Positions 8,901-17,421 of a stretch of DNA of 64,000 bases are shown piece by piece. The stretch is from Atopostipes sp964624875 (lineage in GTDB: Bacteria; Bacillota; Bacilli; Lactobacillales; Carnobacteriaceae_A), in the NCBI GenBank assembly GCA_964624875.1, contig CAZUZA010000001.1:62001-126000 (forward strand), read 5' to 3'. Numbering within the stretch: position 1 is the first letter of the stretch; each line of letters starts with the position of its first letter. The notes under the pieces were generated by a model. It had not been told where the DNA came from. It saw only the letters and a list, made by a program, of their open reading frames with translations, and made no database searches. The position numbers and the translations under genes are program-made.

Positions 8901-9685
8901 AAACGCATTCTAGCGATTTGTTTTTCTAAATGATCATCGTTGTTCGTTAAGGACAGTGCTTGATCAATTAATTGAATAAAAAATGATAGTTCATCTAACC
9001 ATTGTTGCTTAATATAATCTTGATAAACAGATGAATTCGCTAGATCCCCTCTAGGAACATCATATAAGTTTTTTAAATGACTTAACCATTCTTTAGGGTT
9101 TTCATTTGCTCGTGAAAACTCATGTAGACGAAAAACCATCTGGGTAATATTGTCGTCGTTTCTATCACCAGCATAAGCTTCCATAAAGTTTATAAATTCT
9201 GGTCTAGCTTCCTTATACAATTCTTCAATTAACTCATCCCATATATCTTCTTTAATCAGTTCTATTTCCGTATCATCTGTTAACTGACGAAAAACAGGGT
9301 CAAAATCAATTAAATAATAGTATCGTTCAATCACTTTTAAACAAAAAGAGTGCAAAGTAGAAACGTTCGCATGACCTAATTTTGGTAATTGGGCTACTAA
9401 ATGCGTTCTGGTTTCAAATTCAGGATCGGCATTGATTTCATCATGAATAGCATCTTGAATTCTTTGCTTCATTTCTTTCGCGGCCGCATTGGTAAAGGTT
9501 ACGACTAATAACTCATCGACGGCTACACCTTTTTTAATTTGTTCAATAATACGATTAACGAGAACCATTGTTTTTCCTGAACCAGCCGAAGCGGATATTA
9601 ATAAATTCGAACCCGATGCATGAATGGCTTCCCACTGTTGATCGGTAAACATTGAATCAGGTGTTTTCATTGGTATTCCGTTCAT
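5915..9685 (-). CDS. addA: ATP-dependent helicase/nuclease subunit A (AddA/RexA)
   Basis: AddA is the 3'-5' helicase and one of the two nucleases of the AddAB (RexAB) complex, which resects double-strand breaks for RecA. The 1256-aa length is normal. The UvrD-type helicase begins with TDQQWEAIHASG and Walker A SASAGSGKT (31-39). VDEYQDINALQ is motif II, and VMTIHASKGLEFPLVF and YVALTRAEQ are late helicase motifs. The C-terminal nuclease shows GIIDGFYE and FDYKTD (about 1185-1203), then GQLMLYKQAL. AAGGAGG precedes the ATG. The start codon overlaps the addB stop by four bases (ATGA), so the subunits are translationally coupled. Confidence 0.96.
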   Translation of the reverse strand: MNGIPMKTPDSMFTDQQWEAIHASGSNLLISASAGSGKTMVLVNRIIEQIKKGVAVDELLVVTFTNAAAKEMKQRIQDAIHDEINADPEFETRTHLVAQLPKLGHANVSTLHSFCLKVIERYYYLIDFDPVFRQLTDDTEIELIKEDIWDELIEELYKEARPEFINFMEAYAGDRNDDNITQMVFRLHEFSRANENPKEWLSHLKNLYDVPRGDLANSSVYQDYIKQQWLDELSFFIQLIDQALSLTNNDDHLEKQIARMRLDKSHYEMVHQLVMDDRLDEFHSYMEGKFDFGVLRGPAKKTTPEDVLEVYNDEIKILRDQAKSGYQNFEKTFVYSPAEQVEIIQKTSEYVEVLAEMTQLFSNAYQDFKAERKLIDFNDLEHLTLQILKGDSSEGVSEASQYYRNKFSEVLVDEYQDINALQEAILLRLTRADAAEGNYFMVGDVKQSIYGFRLADPSLFLSKYSAYQEGSAGNRIILAENFRSRESVLSFTNFIFKQLMDEEVGNLSYDKNAELVFGNKNFEDDSQYATELLLYEKDSEEDFVIEESEANNSLIKDKSTAEISMVAARIKELMDNNFEVYDKKKDIMRPLEYRDIVLLTPTKSNNLRIQEIFQEVNIPTAVNETQNFFQTTEVTIIMSLLQVIDNPRQDIPLVATLRSPIVGLNEVELTYIRLQDKQADFYDALLNYAEADFEDGRNVTVQVKVQAFVKQLNKWREYARRHSVVELLRLLYQETGYIHYVGGMSGGRQRKANLEALYQRAASYEKTSFKGLYRFIRFINKMQERDKDLAEPTSIISEQNAVRVMTIHASKGLEFPLVFIMDMSKKFNDADWTGEYVFDRELGIGLQYKNPETRIKTSTLVDTAIKNLKKKHAYAEEMRVLYVALTRAEQKLFLVGTKRSEEKAYESWDKGNGQSDMILPGQLRLSLNNYMDWIGTAVARHQILDNQVYSVQENTTIKKDPVEFTLRFYTAEQINKELITVEDQETSLWLESLKNKQLKVTADKAIKDAVKYTVDLAQYNYPYQLSTQTTNYQSVSEVKQLFEEPNDGQLAKIEWGVQSRENRYTEDFLKRPKFLEEVTAPTATEIGQATHYLLQSLDLSSAPTTESLALKVEEIVAKGMLEENVVSEMNTANILAYFETPFGREIIANHKKVEKEVLFSLMMKASDIFTGMEEVDDSVLIHGIIDGFYETEAGFVLFDYKTDHVSHLGERAADELIKRYKGQLMLYKQALETIKKRPVVAVHIISLDLAQTIPVI

Positions 9686-12600
9686 TCATTTTCCTCCTTA
9701 GATTCTGGACTATAGTGCTCTTGTAATAGCTTGAAAAAATCATCTTTGTCTAATGACATCATTTCATGGTAATTGTTTTCTGGTAACAATGCATCAAACT
9801 GTGAAATAGCTTGATAGCTTCCTCTGACAGATGGCGTGAATAGCTTGTCATCATCTAACGGTCTTAGCATGTTTTCACCCGCTAATATACGATTCCCCGC
9901 TTCAATAATTTTATCGCGGTTGAAACGTAGAAGCAGTTCAAATTCCTCTTCCGTTATAATATTTTTACTCGAATACAAACCACTCTTCAATAATCGGATT
10001 GGGTATAAAGGTGAAAAGCCATTTTCTAATTCGGTATCGACAGCTTGTAAAATGTTGTCATTATCAACAATTAAACCATCAAACTTATAGCTTTTTAACA
10101 GCTCTTCTTTCAATTCTTTTTGTTTTAATGCCTTGGCATCAATGAATGGATGATGCACTCTCGAATAAAATGCACCGATTCCTTTAGCTTGTTGATTAAA
10201 AATTTCCTTTGAATTCGAAAGTACGGTGTCCAAATAAGTAATCATTTGCATCATCAAACCGTAGTACATTTTGGGATAATCAAATTTTGTTGAACTCGAT
10301 TTATAGTCCACAATCCCAGCATATAGCTGTCCATCTTTTGTAAAGGTATCAATTCGGTCTACTTTTCCACGTAAATGAAGTTCGCCACCATTTTTCATTG
10401 GGAACGATAAGCCTTGGACCCCTTTATCTGCGCCAATTCTTCCAAACAGTAACTCTGTCTTACTTGCTCGTAGTTGGCTACGTTTCGCTTGGTTTACAAT
10501 GGACCAAACCATGCGTTCGACCGTTTGCGCGAGTTGTTTAAATATAAAATGCATTCGTCTTGAAGATTGAGATAAACGATATTTATTAGATTGAACGAGA
10601 AACTCAAATGCTTCTGTCGTCATTCGTTTTAAATCTGCACTCGTCAATTGCGCTAAGTCGGTATCTAACTTAAAGATTTGGCTACTAATTAAATCTAACG
10701 CATCGTGGAAAAAGTTGCCCGTTTCTAAGGGAGAAAGTTCTTGAATTTGGCGCTCTTTTAAGCGCAAACCATAAATTAAAAAGTGACTAAAAGGATCCGC
10801 ATAAAATGTTTCTAATTGAGAAACAGATAAATACAAATCTTTTCCATATAACTCTTCAGCTAGTGTATCTGGTAGAGGTACAGGGATATTTTTGTGACTT
10901 AAACTATTTATAATGAGCTGATGACGAGGGTCACTAGGATTATATAACGCTTCAAATAACTTTACCCAGAAGGCTTCAGGCTGCTCGCCTTCATCTATTG
11001 CATGTCTCAAACTAATGACCATCTGCCCAAATGTTTGCCCAATAGAGCCTACATAATTTTTATATTCTTCAATTTCTCTCTCTTGATTAGAAATCGCATT
11101 TGCGTATTTTATTTTAGTTGAAATCGGTAAAGCTTTCGTGATTCGTGCCAAGTACGGACTAATACGGTTTTCTTTACTTTCTTCATTAGCTATTGGATAC
11201 GTTAATATAATCTTTTCGTTGGACTGCATTAAAGCTAGGTACATCATAAATGGTTCATTTGCAGAGCTCTCCACTTCAGATGTTGCTAAATATTTTTCTG
11301 AACTTAATTGACTACCTACAAATTCACGATCCTCATCTGTTAAAAGCGATTGACTTGTAGGTGCTTTCGGAAATTGTGAATCCGTCATCCCAATAATAAA
11401 GACAACTTTCTTCGTTTCAATTTTAGGAAAGTCAAAACTTGTTATTAATACTTGATCAAGTGTTGGTGGCACCATACTAAATGTTGCTTGTTCAAAGCCT
11501 GTTTCTATAATTGAAGTAAACAAATCAATATCCCAAGCTTCATCTCCTAATACTTCAACAAATTCGTCTAAAAGTGCGATAAAAGTATCCCAAGCTTGCT
11601 CATGTTTTCGAGCTTCTTCTAAATCACCTGCAGCAACTAACTGGTCACGCCAGTGCTCAATTTGTTTTACTACACCTATTTCAACCATAAATTGATACAG
11701 GCTAGTAATGATTTCACGATTGGTTTTTCCTGAATCGAGTTCATCAATAAATGCTACGATTTCAGCCCGGAATGTTGCTCTAACATCGTTCGCAATGGCT
11801 TGAATATGCAACTCTTTTTCATTTTGCGCAAACTCGCCTTCTAGGTTTAAGCGCGCATATAGCCACTCTTCGTCTCGGATCCAATCGCTTCCTTGATAGC
11901 CATAAGCTAATGCCACATTTTCAGCGATATCAACTTTGTTGCGCCATGAAGATAAGATTTCTTCATAGTAATTATTTTTATCTTCAATTTCGTAGAAAGT
12001 TTGTTCGCTAATATCCTCTTCTAATACATCAGGACAATACAATTCAGTTCTTAAAAATCGAAAAATATCATCTAAACGGTAATGCCGCTTTTTTAGTGAA
12101 AATAAACTGATAATAAACTCTAAAATAGGATGTTCTGCCATCGTCTCTGTTTCATCCATAAAATAAGGAATCTCATTTTCATGAAAGAGCGCGTCAATAT
12201 TCAACTGGTAACCTTCTAAATCACGTGACATAATTTGAAAATCTTTGTAGCGATATTTACCCTCGCCAACTAATTGTTTAATCTTAGTAGCGATATGCAT
12301 CACTTCGGACTTCTTGTCTTCTGCTGCCCACGCTTCAATGTTATTATAATCATGATTTTGATATTTATTTAAATCAACATAAGTCGTTGGTGAACTACTG
12401 TTTATCCAGTATTCAGCAAGATGAACCACTTCCTGATTCGTACCATTGACACTTTCAGAGAGTGTTCCAGTAACTAGTGGTTTTAGTATCTCTACTTTAT
12501 TAATTTGAAAGACTTCCGTTAATTGATGAAATGTTTTCGTTGAGCGGTAAAACGGATTACTCAAATGATTATTCTGAAGCGCAATTTCTGCGTTAACTGT

Positions 12601-13311
12601 TAAACTAATGTTTACTTTTTTTGAATACTTCGCTAAAACAACTAATAATTCTAGCTCTTGTGCTGAAAAGTGTTCATAGTGATCAATCATAATCGTTGTT
12701 TGACTAAAAAGAGCTTTTCGATCTTTTATATTTTGAATTAACTCAGTATATAAGTCTTCTTTCTCAAGGTATTTCCCTTTTAATTTCTCATCATATTTAC
12801 GATATAAAAGAGATAAATCATTCATTTTCCTTTGAAAATTTTCGGGATTTGAATCGCTATTCGCTACGATATCGAGTAAGTCTTCGGGAGCGACTTTTCC
12901 ATTCCGAAGTTCCATAAACAAGGCAACTAAGCGTGTAATAAAGCCAGTTTGCTGACTAGCACCTCTGAATATTGTTAAGTTCTCTTCTTCATCTTGTAAT
13001 ATATTTCTAACGAGCATGGCTAAACCTGTTTCGGTTAATTGCGGTTGTTGATATATTGGGTTATCTTGAAGTAAATACCACGCCAGACGGCTAAAACTGA
13101 ATACTTGTAGACGCATCATTCCACTGTAAGAGCTCTTATCTTCTTCCATAAAATGATTTAAAATCGTCGTCTCTGCTTCATATTTAACGTTATCAGGGAT
13201 TAAATAAATAACCCGTTCATCTGGGTTCTCTTTTAAGTATGTATGCATGTGTTCGATCATATGTTGTCGCTTTTCTCTTGGATGTTCTCCTAATATAAAT
13301 TGTACAGGCAT
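9682..13311 (-). CDS. addB: ATP-dependent nuclease subunit B (AddB, RexB-like)
   Basis: AddB is the partner of AddA; in AddAB enzymes it supplies the second nuclease and recognises Chi. The 1209-aa protein has a helicase-like N-terminus in which the usual Walker A is replaced by GEHPREKRQ. The nuclease motifs are intact (GKVDRID, IVDYKSSS near residue 1000, MQMITYLD). B. subtilis AddB holds an Fe-S cluster through four Cys. Here YADPF replaces the first Cys site, and the C-terminal end reads SYQAISQFD, with no Cys cluster. The whole protein has a single Cys, in ELYCPDV. This is the RexB pattern of lactic acid bacteria. AAAAGGAG precedes the ATG. Confidence 0.93.
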   Translation of the reverse strand: MPVQFILGEHPREKRQHMIEHMHTYLKENPDERVIYLIPDNVKYEAETTILNHFMEEDKSSYSGMMRLQVFSFSRLAWYLLQDNPIYQQPQLTETGLAMLVRNILQDEEENLTIFRGASQQTGFITRLVALFMELRNGKVAPEDLLDIVANSDSNPENFQRKMNDLSLLYRKYDEKLKGKYLEKEDLYTELIQNIKDRKALFSQTTIMIDHYEHFSAQELELLVVLAKYSKKVNISLTVNAEIALQNNHLSNPFYRSTKTFHQLTEVFQINKVEILKPLVTGTLSESVNGTNQEVVHLAEYWINSSSPTTYVDLNKYQNHDYNNIEAWAAEDKKSEVMHIATKIKQLVGEGKYRYKDFQIMSRDLEGYQLNIDALFHENEIPYFMDETETMAEHPILEFIISLFSLKKRHYRLDDIFRFLRTELYCPDVLEEDISEQTFYEIEDKNNYYEEILSSWRNKVDIAENVALAYGYQGSDWIRDEEWLYARLNLEGEFAQNEKELHIQAIANDVRATFRAEIVAFIDELDSGKTNREIITSLYQFMVEIGVVKQIEHWRDQLVAAGDLEEARKHEQAWDTFIALLDEFVEVLGDEAWDIDLFTSIIETGFEQATFSMVPPTLDQVLITSFDFPKIETKKVVFIIGMTDSQFPKAPTSQSLLTDEDREFVGSQLSSEKYLATSEVESSANEPFMMYLALMQSNEKIILTYPIANEESKENRISPYLARITKALPISTKIKYANAISNQEREIEEYKNYVGSIGQTFGQMVISLRHAIDEGEQPEAFWVKLFEALYNPSDPRHQLIINSLSHKNIPVPLPDTLAEELYGKDLYLSVSQLETFYADPFSHFLIYGLRLKERQIQELSPLETGNFFHDALDLISSQIFKLDTDLAQLTSADLKRMTTEAFEFLVQSNKYRLSQSSRRMHFIFKQLAQTVERMVWSIVNQAKRSQLRASKTELLFGRIGADKGVQGLSFPMKNGGELHLRGKVDRIDTFTKDGQLYAGIVDYKSSSTKFDYPKMYYGLMMQMITYLDTVLSNSKEIFNQQAKGIGAFYSRVHHPFIDAKALKQKELKEELLKSYKFDGLIVDNDNILQAVDTELENGFSPLYPIRLLKSGLYSSKNIITEEEFELLLRFNRDKIIEAGNRILAGENMLRPLDDDKLFTPSVRGSYQAISQFDALLPENNYHEMMSLDKDDFFKLLQEHYSPESKEENE

Positions 13312-13404
13312 CTGTCTACTCCTTTTCCGTTAGTCTATCTTGTATATTTTACCATAAAGAGATCAGCTCTTGGTTATCTATCCTCTGATTTATACTTCTA
13401 TAGA

Positions 13405-13440
13405 AAATAAAAAACGGAGAAAATATCTCTCCGCTTTTCT
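13405..13440 (-). terminator. Rho-independent terminator of pepT
   Basis: On the minus strand GCGGAGA pairs with TCTCCGT around a short AT-rich loop and is followed by six or more T. It begins just after the pepT stop. Confidence 0.85.
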
Positions 13441-13451
13441 AAAATCTATTC

Positions 13452-14681
13452 TTATTTTGCTAGTAGTTCAATGATTGTACGAATAACATCGGTTGCCTTT
13501 TCCATGCTCTCTACAGCAACATATTCATAACGTCCATGGAAGTTCTCTCCACCAGCAAATATGTTTGGTGTAGGCAAGCCCATAAATGAAATTTTTGAAC
13601 CATCTGTTCCACCACGAATCGGTTCTAATATCGGTTCAATACCTAACTCTTTCATAGCTTGTTCGGCATATTCAACTGAACGCATATCTTTTTCAATAAT
13701 TTCACGCATATTGTAATATTGATCATTCATTTCAATCTTAATGCGTTCTTCACTGAATTGACTGTTTAATTCTGCCGCAATCGATAAGATAAGTTCTTTT
13801 CTTTCTTCAAACTTCTGCTTATCATGGTCTCGAACAATATAAGATAACTCTGCCTCTTCAACAGTTCCTGTCATATCTGTTAAGTGGAAGAACCCTTCTC
13901 GGCCCTCTGTTTTTTCTGGCACTTCATCTTGAGGCAACTTATCATTATAAGCCATCCCTAAAGTTAATGCGTTGACCATTTGATCTTTCGCTGTGCCTGG
14001 ATGCACGTTTTTCCCTTGTACAATAACACGTACGCCAGCAGCGTTGAAACTTTCGTATTGAAGTTCTCCAACTGGTCCTCCATCAATGGTATAAGCGAAA
14101 TCTGCTCCAAAGTGATCCACGTCAAAGCGATCTGCTCCCACACCAATTTCCTCATCTGGCCCAAAACCTAAACGTACTTTCCCATGTTTAATTTCTGGAT
14201 TTGCTAGTAAGTATTCAACAGCACTTATTGCTTCAACAATACCTGATTTGTCATCTGAACCTAGTAAAGTCGTTCCGTCTGTTGTAATTAACGTCTGACC
14301 AACGTAATTTTTTAAATTTGGAAAATCTTTAGGTGATAAAACAATCCCTAAATCTTTATTTAAAAGAATATCTTCGCCATCATAATTTTCCACGAATTGT
14401 GGATTGATGTTTTCTGCATTAAAATCAGCCGTATCATAGTGTGCAATAAAACCTACAGTAGGAACATCTTTTTCTACGTTGGATGGTAGAGTTGCTGTCA
14501 CAAAACCATTCGCTTCATTGTATTCAACTTCATCTAACCCTGCTTCAATTAAATCTGGTACTAAAACATTTTTAGCAAAATCAACTTGCGATTGTGTTGA
14601 TGGGATTGTTTGACTCGTTTCGTCTGAACGAGTATTTATTTTTGCGTATTTAATAAAACGATCGATTAAATTTGTATACAT
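13452..14681 (-). CDS. pepT: Tripeptide aminopeptidase (peptidase T)
   Basis: PepT is a cytosolic di-zinc M20 peptidase that removes the N-terminal residue of tripeptides, part of peptide nutrition in lactic bacteria. The start MYTNLIDRF at 14681 has AAAGGAG nine bases upstream; an in-frame start 33 bases earlier lies inside the preceding gene. The protein is 409 aa. Metal and catalytic motifs are FIAHYDTAD, GSDDKSGI, GPDEEIG and the dimerisation segment HPGTAKDQMVNAL. C-terminal GGTDGSKISFMGLPTPN and GGENFHGRYE are typical. It follows the Nif3-like gene by 13 bases and probably closes that operon. Confidence 0.96.
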   Translation of the reverse strand: MYTNLIDRFIKYAKINTRSDETSQTIPSTQSQVDFAKNVLVPDLIEAGLDEVEYNEANGFVTATLPSNVEKDVPTVGFIAHYDTADFNAENINPQFVENYDGEDILLNKDLGIVLSPKDFPNLKNYVGQTLITTDGTTLLGSDDKSGIVEAISAVEYLLANPEIKHGKVRLGFGPDEEIGVGADRFDVDHFGADFAYTIDGGPVGELQYESFNAAGVRVIVQGKNVHPGTAKDQMVNALTLGMAYNDKLPQDEVPEKTEGREGFFHLTDMTGTVEEAELSYIVRDHDKQKFEERKELILSIAAELNSQFSEERIKIEMNDQYYNMREIIEKDMRSVEYAEQAMKELGIEPILEPIRGGTDGSKISFMGLPTPNIFAGGENFHGRYEYVAVESMEKATDVIRTIIELLAK

Positions 14682-14694
14682 GTATGTTCTCCTT

Positions 14695-15813
14695 TTAGTG
14701 AAATGTAAAAACATCTTTTTGAGAAGTGGCTGCTAGCACTTCAATGTCCCAGCCTTCTTCTTCATTCCAAGTCTTTAATTGTTCAGTCATTTTTTCGACA
14801 AAGATATTTTCGATAAAGTGCCCGGCATCAATAAACGGAAGGCCTTCACGAATCATATCTTGAGCGCCATGATAAGAAATGTCACCCGTTATATAGAGAT
14901 CTGCTTTTTTACTTAATGCTTGTTTATAGTATTTTTCTCCCGAACCACCTAATACAGCGACTCTTTTTATGTCGTCTTCAAGCTTCATATTCGCATGGCG
15001 AATTGTCGGTAATTGAAAAGCTGTCTTTACTTTTTCAATCATTTCACCAAAAGAAATGGCTTCTTTTAATTCACCAACTCGACCGATTCCATAACTTGTA
15101 TCTTTTTTTCCGATATCCAAAATATGATAAACCGGTTCTTCATATGGGTGCTTGGCATAAATGGTCTGAATAACTTGGCCTAAAAGCTGACTTGGGAACA
15201 GAAATTCTGCTCTTTCTTCTTTTACTTCTTCTGCTTTATTTAGTTCGCCAATCGTCGGGTTCGCCCCTATTTCCGGGGTAAAATGACCCAATCCTTCTGA
15301 AGTATAAGAAACATTTTTGTAATCTCCTACTTGTCCGACACCAATTTCATGCAATTCAGCGCGCATATTTTGAGCCTCATTAATCGGCGTATAAAGAACG
15401 AGCAATTTCATATCACTTTGATAAGGAGTATCTAAGACTTCTAAAGGTTGCGTTAAGTCTAGTGCTTCAGCTAACCAATCGTTCATCCCATTTTCAGTGG
15501 CATCGATATTCGTATGCGCTGAATATAAGGAAATGTCTGCACGAATTAAATCAATATATTGTTTTTGTCGTTTATCCATTTCGTTTATATTTGTAAGTGG
15601 TCTGAAAATTGCTGGGTGATGCGTGAAAAGTAAATCAATGTTTTTTTCTTTCGCTTCTTTTAATGTATTGTCATCAAAATCAAGTGCGACTAACACTCTT
15701 TTGACTTTCTTATCCATGGAACCGATCGATAAACCGATTGGATCCCAGTCTTCAGCTAAATACGTTGGTGCAAATTCTTCGATTTTACTTGTTATCTTTT
15801 GAACCGTTGTCAT
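14695..15813 (-). CDS. Nif3-like dinuclear metal centre protein (DUF34, YqfO type)
   Basis: These proteins bind two metal ions. They are often annotated as GTP cyclohydrolase 1 type 2, although the physiological reaction is unsettled. The 372-aa form has the Nif3 core split by an inserted PII-like domain (about residues 130-240), as in B. subtilis YqfO. Metal-binding segments are LLFTHHPAIFRPL, YSAHTNIDATENGMND and, near the C-terminus, ITGDISYHGAQD and IDAGHFIEN. It overlaps trmK by four bases (ATGA), the standard Bacillota pair, and precedes pepT. A housekeeping metal-related or tRNA-related role is inference. Confidence 0.9.
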   Translation of the reverse strand: MTTVQKITSKIEEFAPTYLAEDWDPIGLSIGSMDKKVKRVLVALDFDDNTLKEAKEKNIDLLFTHHPAIFRPLTNINEMDKRQKQYIDLIRADISLYSAHTNIDATENGMNDWLAEALDLTQPLEVLDTPYQSDMKLLVLYTPINEAQNMRAELHEIGVGQVGDYKNVSYTSEGLGHFTPEIGANPTIGELNKAEEVKEERAEFLFPSQLLGQVIQTIYAKHPYEEPVYHILDIGKKDTSYGIGRVGELKEAISFGEMIEKVKTAFQLPTIRHANMKLEDDIKRVAVLGGSGEKYYKQALSKKADLYITGDISYHGAQDMIREGLPFIDAGHFIENIFVEKMTEQLKTWNEEEGWDIEVLAATSQKDVFTFH

Positions 15814-16505
15814 TTTATCACCTTCTCAATACGTTTTAGTTTTTGAGTAAATAGTTCTTTTGTTTCGTGATTGTCTGAATGTTCTAATTGTTTCAAGATA
15901 TTTTTCAATTTCGTAGCTTGTTTTTGCCATTTATATATGAAGGCTGTTGCTTTTTTTTCTAATAATTTTGGTCCAAAAAACAACTCTTCTTCCGAATAAG
16001 ATACTTTCTCATCTTGATACTCGGCCACAATGATTTCATAAATCTTATTGTTTTCTTCTATAATATCTTCATGAATAATTTTGTATTGTTTATTCATTAA
16101 ATAGAATCTTAAACGATCCTCTGCATTGTTCGGTTGTAAGACTAAACGTGCAGTAGATGGCAATTTATGACGTTCTAAGCCATTCTCTAGTATGTGCGAT
16201 ATAAGTTCCCCACCCATACCACAAATGAATATGGTGCCAATTTCATCCGTTTCATTTAATACATCTAAACCGTCACCCATTCGAACTTCAATGCTATCGG
16301 ATAAGTTTAATTCTTCGACCTTATTTTTTGCATTGTTATATGGCCCTTGTACAACTTCACCAGCGATGGCTTTATGTGTAAAACCATTTTGAATTAAGTA
16401 AATAGGTAAATAAGCATGATCAGAACCAATATCAACGATTGGTTTATTTCCATTAATACTTTCAGATGCTTTTTGCAATCTTTTTGATAATTCAATTTTT
16501 CCCAA
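15810..16505 (-). CDS. trmK: tRNA (adenine(22)-N(1))-methyltransferase
   Basis: TrmK uses SAM to methylate N1 of A22 in the D-loop of several tRNAs. The 231-aa length is right for the family. The Rossmann SAM-binding motif is VDIGSDHAYLPIYL (about 25-40), followed by IAGEVVQGPYNNA and the motif IV segment TIFICGMGGELI. VLQPNNAEDRLR is characteristic. The C-terminal half is the helical coiled-coil-like domain (KKATAFIYKWQKQATKLKN). The start appears to be a TTG with AGGTG nine bases upstream. It is translationally coupled to the Nif3-like gene. Confidence 0.92.
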   Translation of the reverse strand: MGKIELSKRLQKASESINGNKPIVDIGSDHAYLPIYLIQNGFTHKAIAGEVVQGPYNNAKNKVEELNLSDSIEVRMGDGLDVLNETDEIGTIFICGMGGELISHILENGLERHKLPSTARLVLQPNNAEDRLRFYLMNKQYKIIHEDIIEENNKIYEIIVAEYQDEKVSYSEEELFFGPKLLEKKATAFIYKWQKQATKLKNILKQLEHSDNHETKELFTQKLKRIEKVIK

Positions 16506-16537
16506 GAGAAATACACCTAACTCTCTTTATAAAATGA

Positions 16538-16582
16538 TAAAAAAATACCTTCACAAAACAAAATGAATTGTTTAGTGAAGGT
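16538..16582 (-). terminator. Rho-independent terminator of rplY
   Basis: On the minus strand ACCTTCA pairs with TGAAGGT, with further AT pairing inside, followed by a run of seven T. It separates rplY from trmK. Confidence 0.85.
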
Positions 16583-16594
16583 CATTAAAATTAA

Positions 16595-17218
16595 TTATTC
16601 TTCTTCAGAATCTTCTTCACCAATAACTTCTGGTTCAGGCATTTCATCTGTTGATTCTGTATCTTCTAAATCATCAGAAATATCTTCTGGAGCAACTACT
16701 GAAAGAACTGTTTCGTCAGATTCAGTAATTAGAACTGCACCTTCAGGCATTTCGATGTCAGCAACAGTAACACTGTCTCCGATAGCTAATGCTGATGCGT
16801 CAACAACAAAGTTTGTTGGTGCCTCTTCAGGAGCGATTTCAATTTCAATTTCAGAAACTGACTGTGTAACGTTACCTTCTAAAATCTTCTCTTCACCTTC
16901 AACAACTACAGGGATAGTCATAACAACTTTTTCACCAGCTGTAAAGGCTTGTAAATCAATGTGATATAATTTTGGAGTAAGTGCAAATGCTTGAGAGTCT
17001 TTAACGAAAACTTTGTAGTCTTCCCCTTCAACATCCAGTGTAAATACACCGTTCGCTCCTACTTCACGAATAATATCTTCAAATCCTTTTAAATCAATTA
17101 AAACAGGTAATGATTCAACACTACTTCCATAAATTACAGCAGGTAATTTACCAGCAGCACGTGCTTTCTTTGAAGCAGATGTACCCGTTTTTGCGCGTTT
17201 TTCCGCAACAATTTTCAT
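16595..17218 (-). CDS. rplY: 50S ribosomal protein L25, long general-stress form (Ctc)
   Basis: L25/Ctc binds 5S rRNA. The 207-aa protein has the L25 beta-barrel at residues ~1-90 (KRAKTGTSASKKARAAGKLP, AVIYG, VFVKDSQAFALTPKLYHIDL). The TL5/Ctc C-terminal domain follows (~95-180, with IAPEEAPTNFVVDASALAIGD), then an acidic tail ending EEDSEEE. The long form with the extra domain is the Ctc type of Bacillota. It has its own near-consensus promoter and terminator. In many relatives dnaG-rpoD is followed directly by trmK, so rplY is placed between them here. Confidence 0.95.
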   Translation of the reverse strand: MKIVAEKRAKTGTSASKKARAAGKLPAVIYGSSVESLPVLIDLKGFEDIIREVGANGVFTLDVEGEDYKVFVKDSQAFALTPKLYHIDLQAFTAGEKVVMTIPVVVEGEEKILEGNVTQSVSEIEIEIAPEEAPTNFVVDASALAIGDSVTVADIEMPEGAVLITESDETVLSVVAPEDISDDLEDTESTDEMPEPEVIGEEDSEEE

Positions 17219-17293
17219 CTAATTCACCTTCCACTCATTATTTAAAAAATATCATTCAGTTTCATGTATGCATGTCTGAATAAGCCAAGGAGT

Positions 17294-17322
17294 ATTATAC
17301 CAAAGAACAACTTGTAATGCAA
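17294..17322 (-). promoter_or_regulatory. Sigma-A promoter of rplY
   Basis: The minus strand reads TTGCAT, 17 bases, TATAAT, about 75 bases before the rplY start. No sigma-B-type sequence was seen, although ctc is a sigma-B gene in Bacillus. Confidence 0.82.
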
Positions 17323-17381
17323 AGAACCTTTACAAAATTTTTCTTCAATTTATTATCCCTGTAAAAATTACAAATATGTAA

Positions 17382-17411
17382 TTAAAAGAGTACCGTAAGA
17401 TACTCTTTTAA
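17382..17411 (-). terminator. Probable terminator of rpoD
   Basis: TTAAAAGAGTA and TACTCTTTTAA form a perfect 11-bp stem with a loop of about nine bases, just after the rpoD stop. The T run lies within the stem's 3' arm, so termination strength is uncertain. Confidence 0.65.
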
Positions 17412-17421
17412 CCATTTATTT

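Noticed and set aside
16563..16964. 133-codon Ser-rich plus-strand frame
   Set aside because: Antisense of the acidic C-terminal half of L25; Ser-rich composition is the expected reverse reading of Glu/Asp codons.
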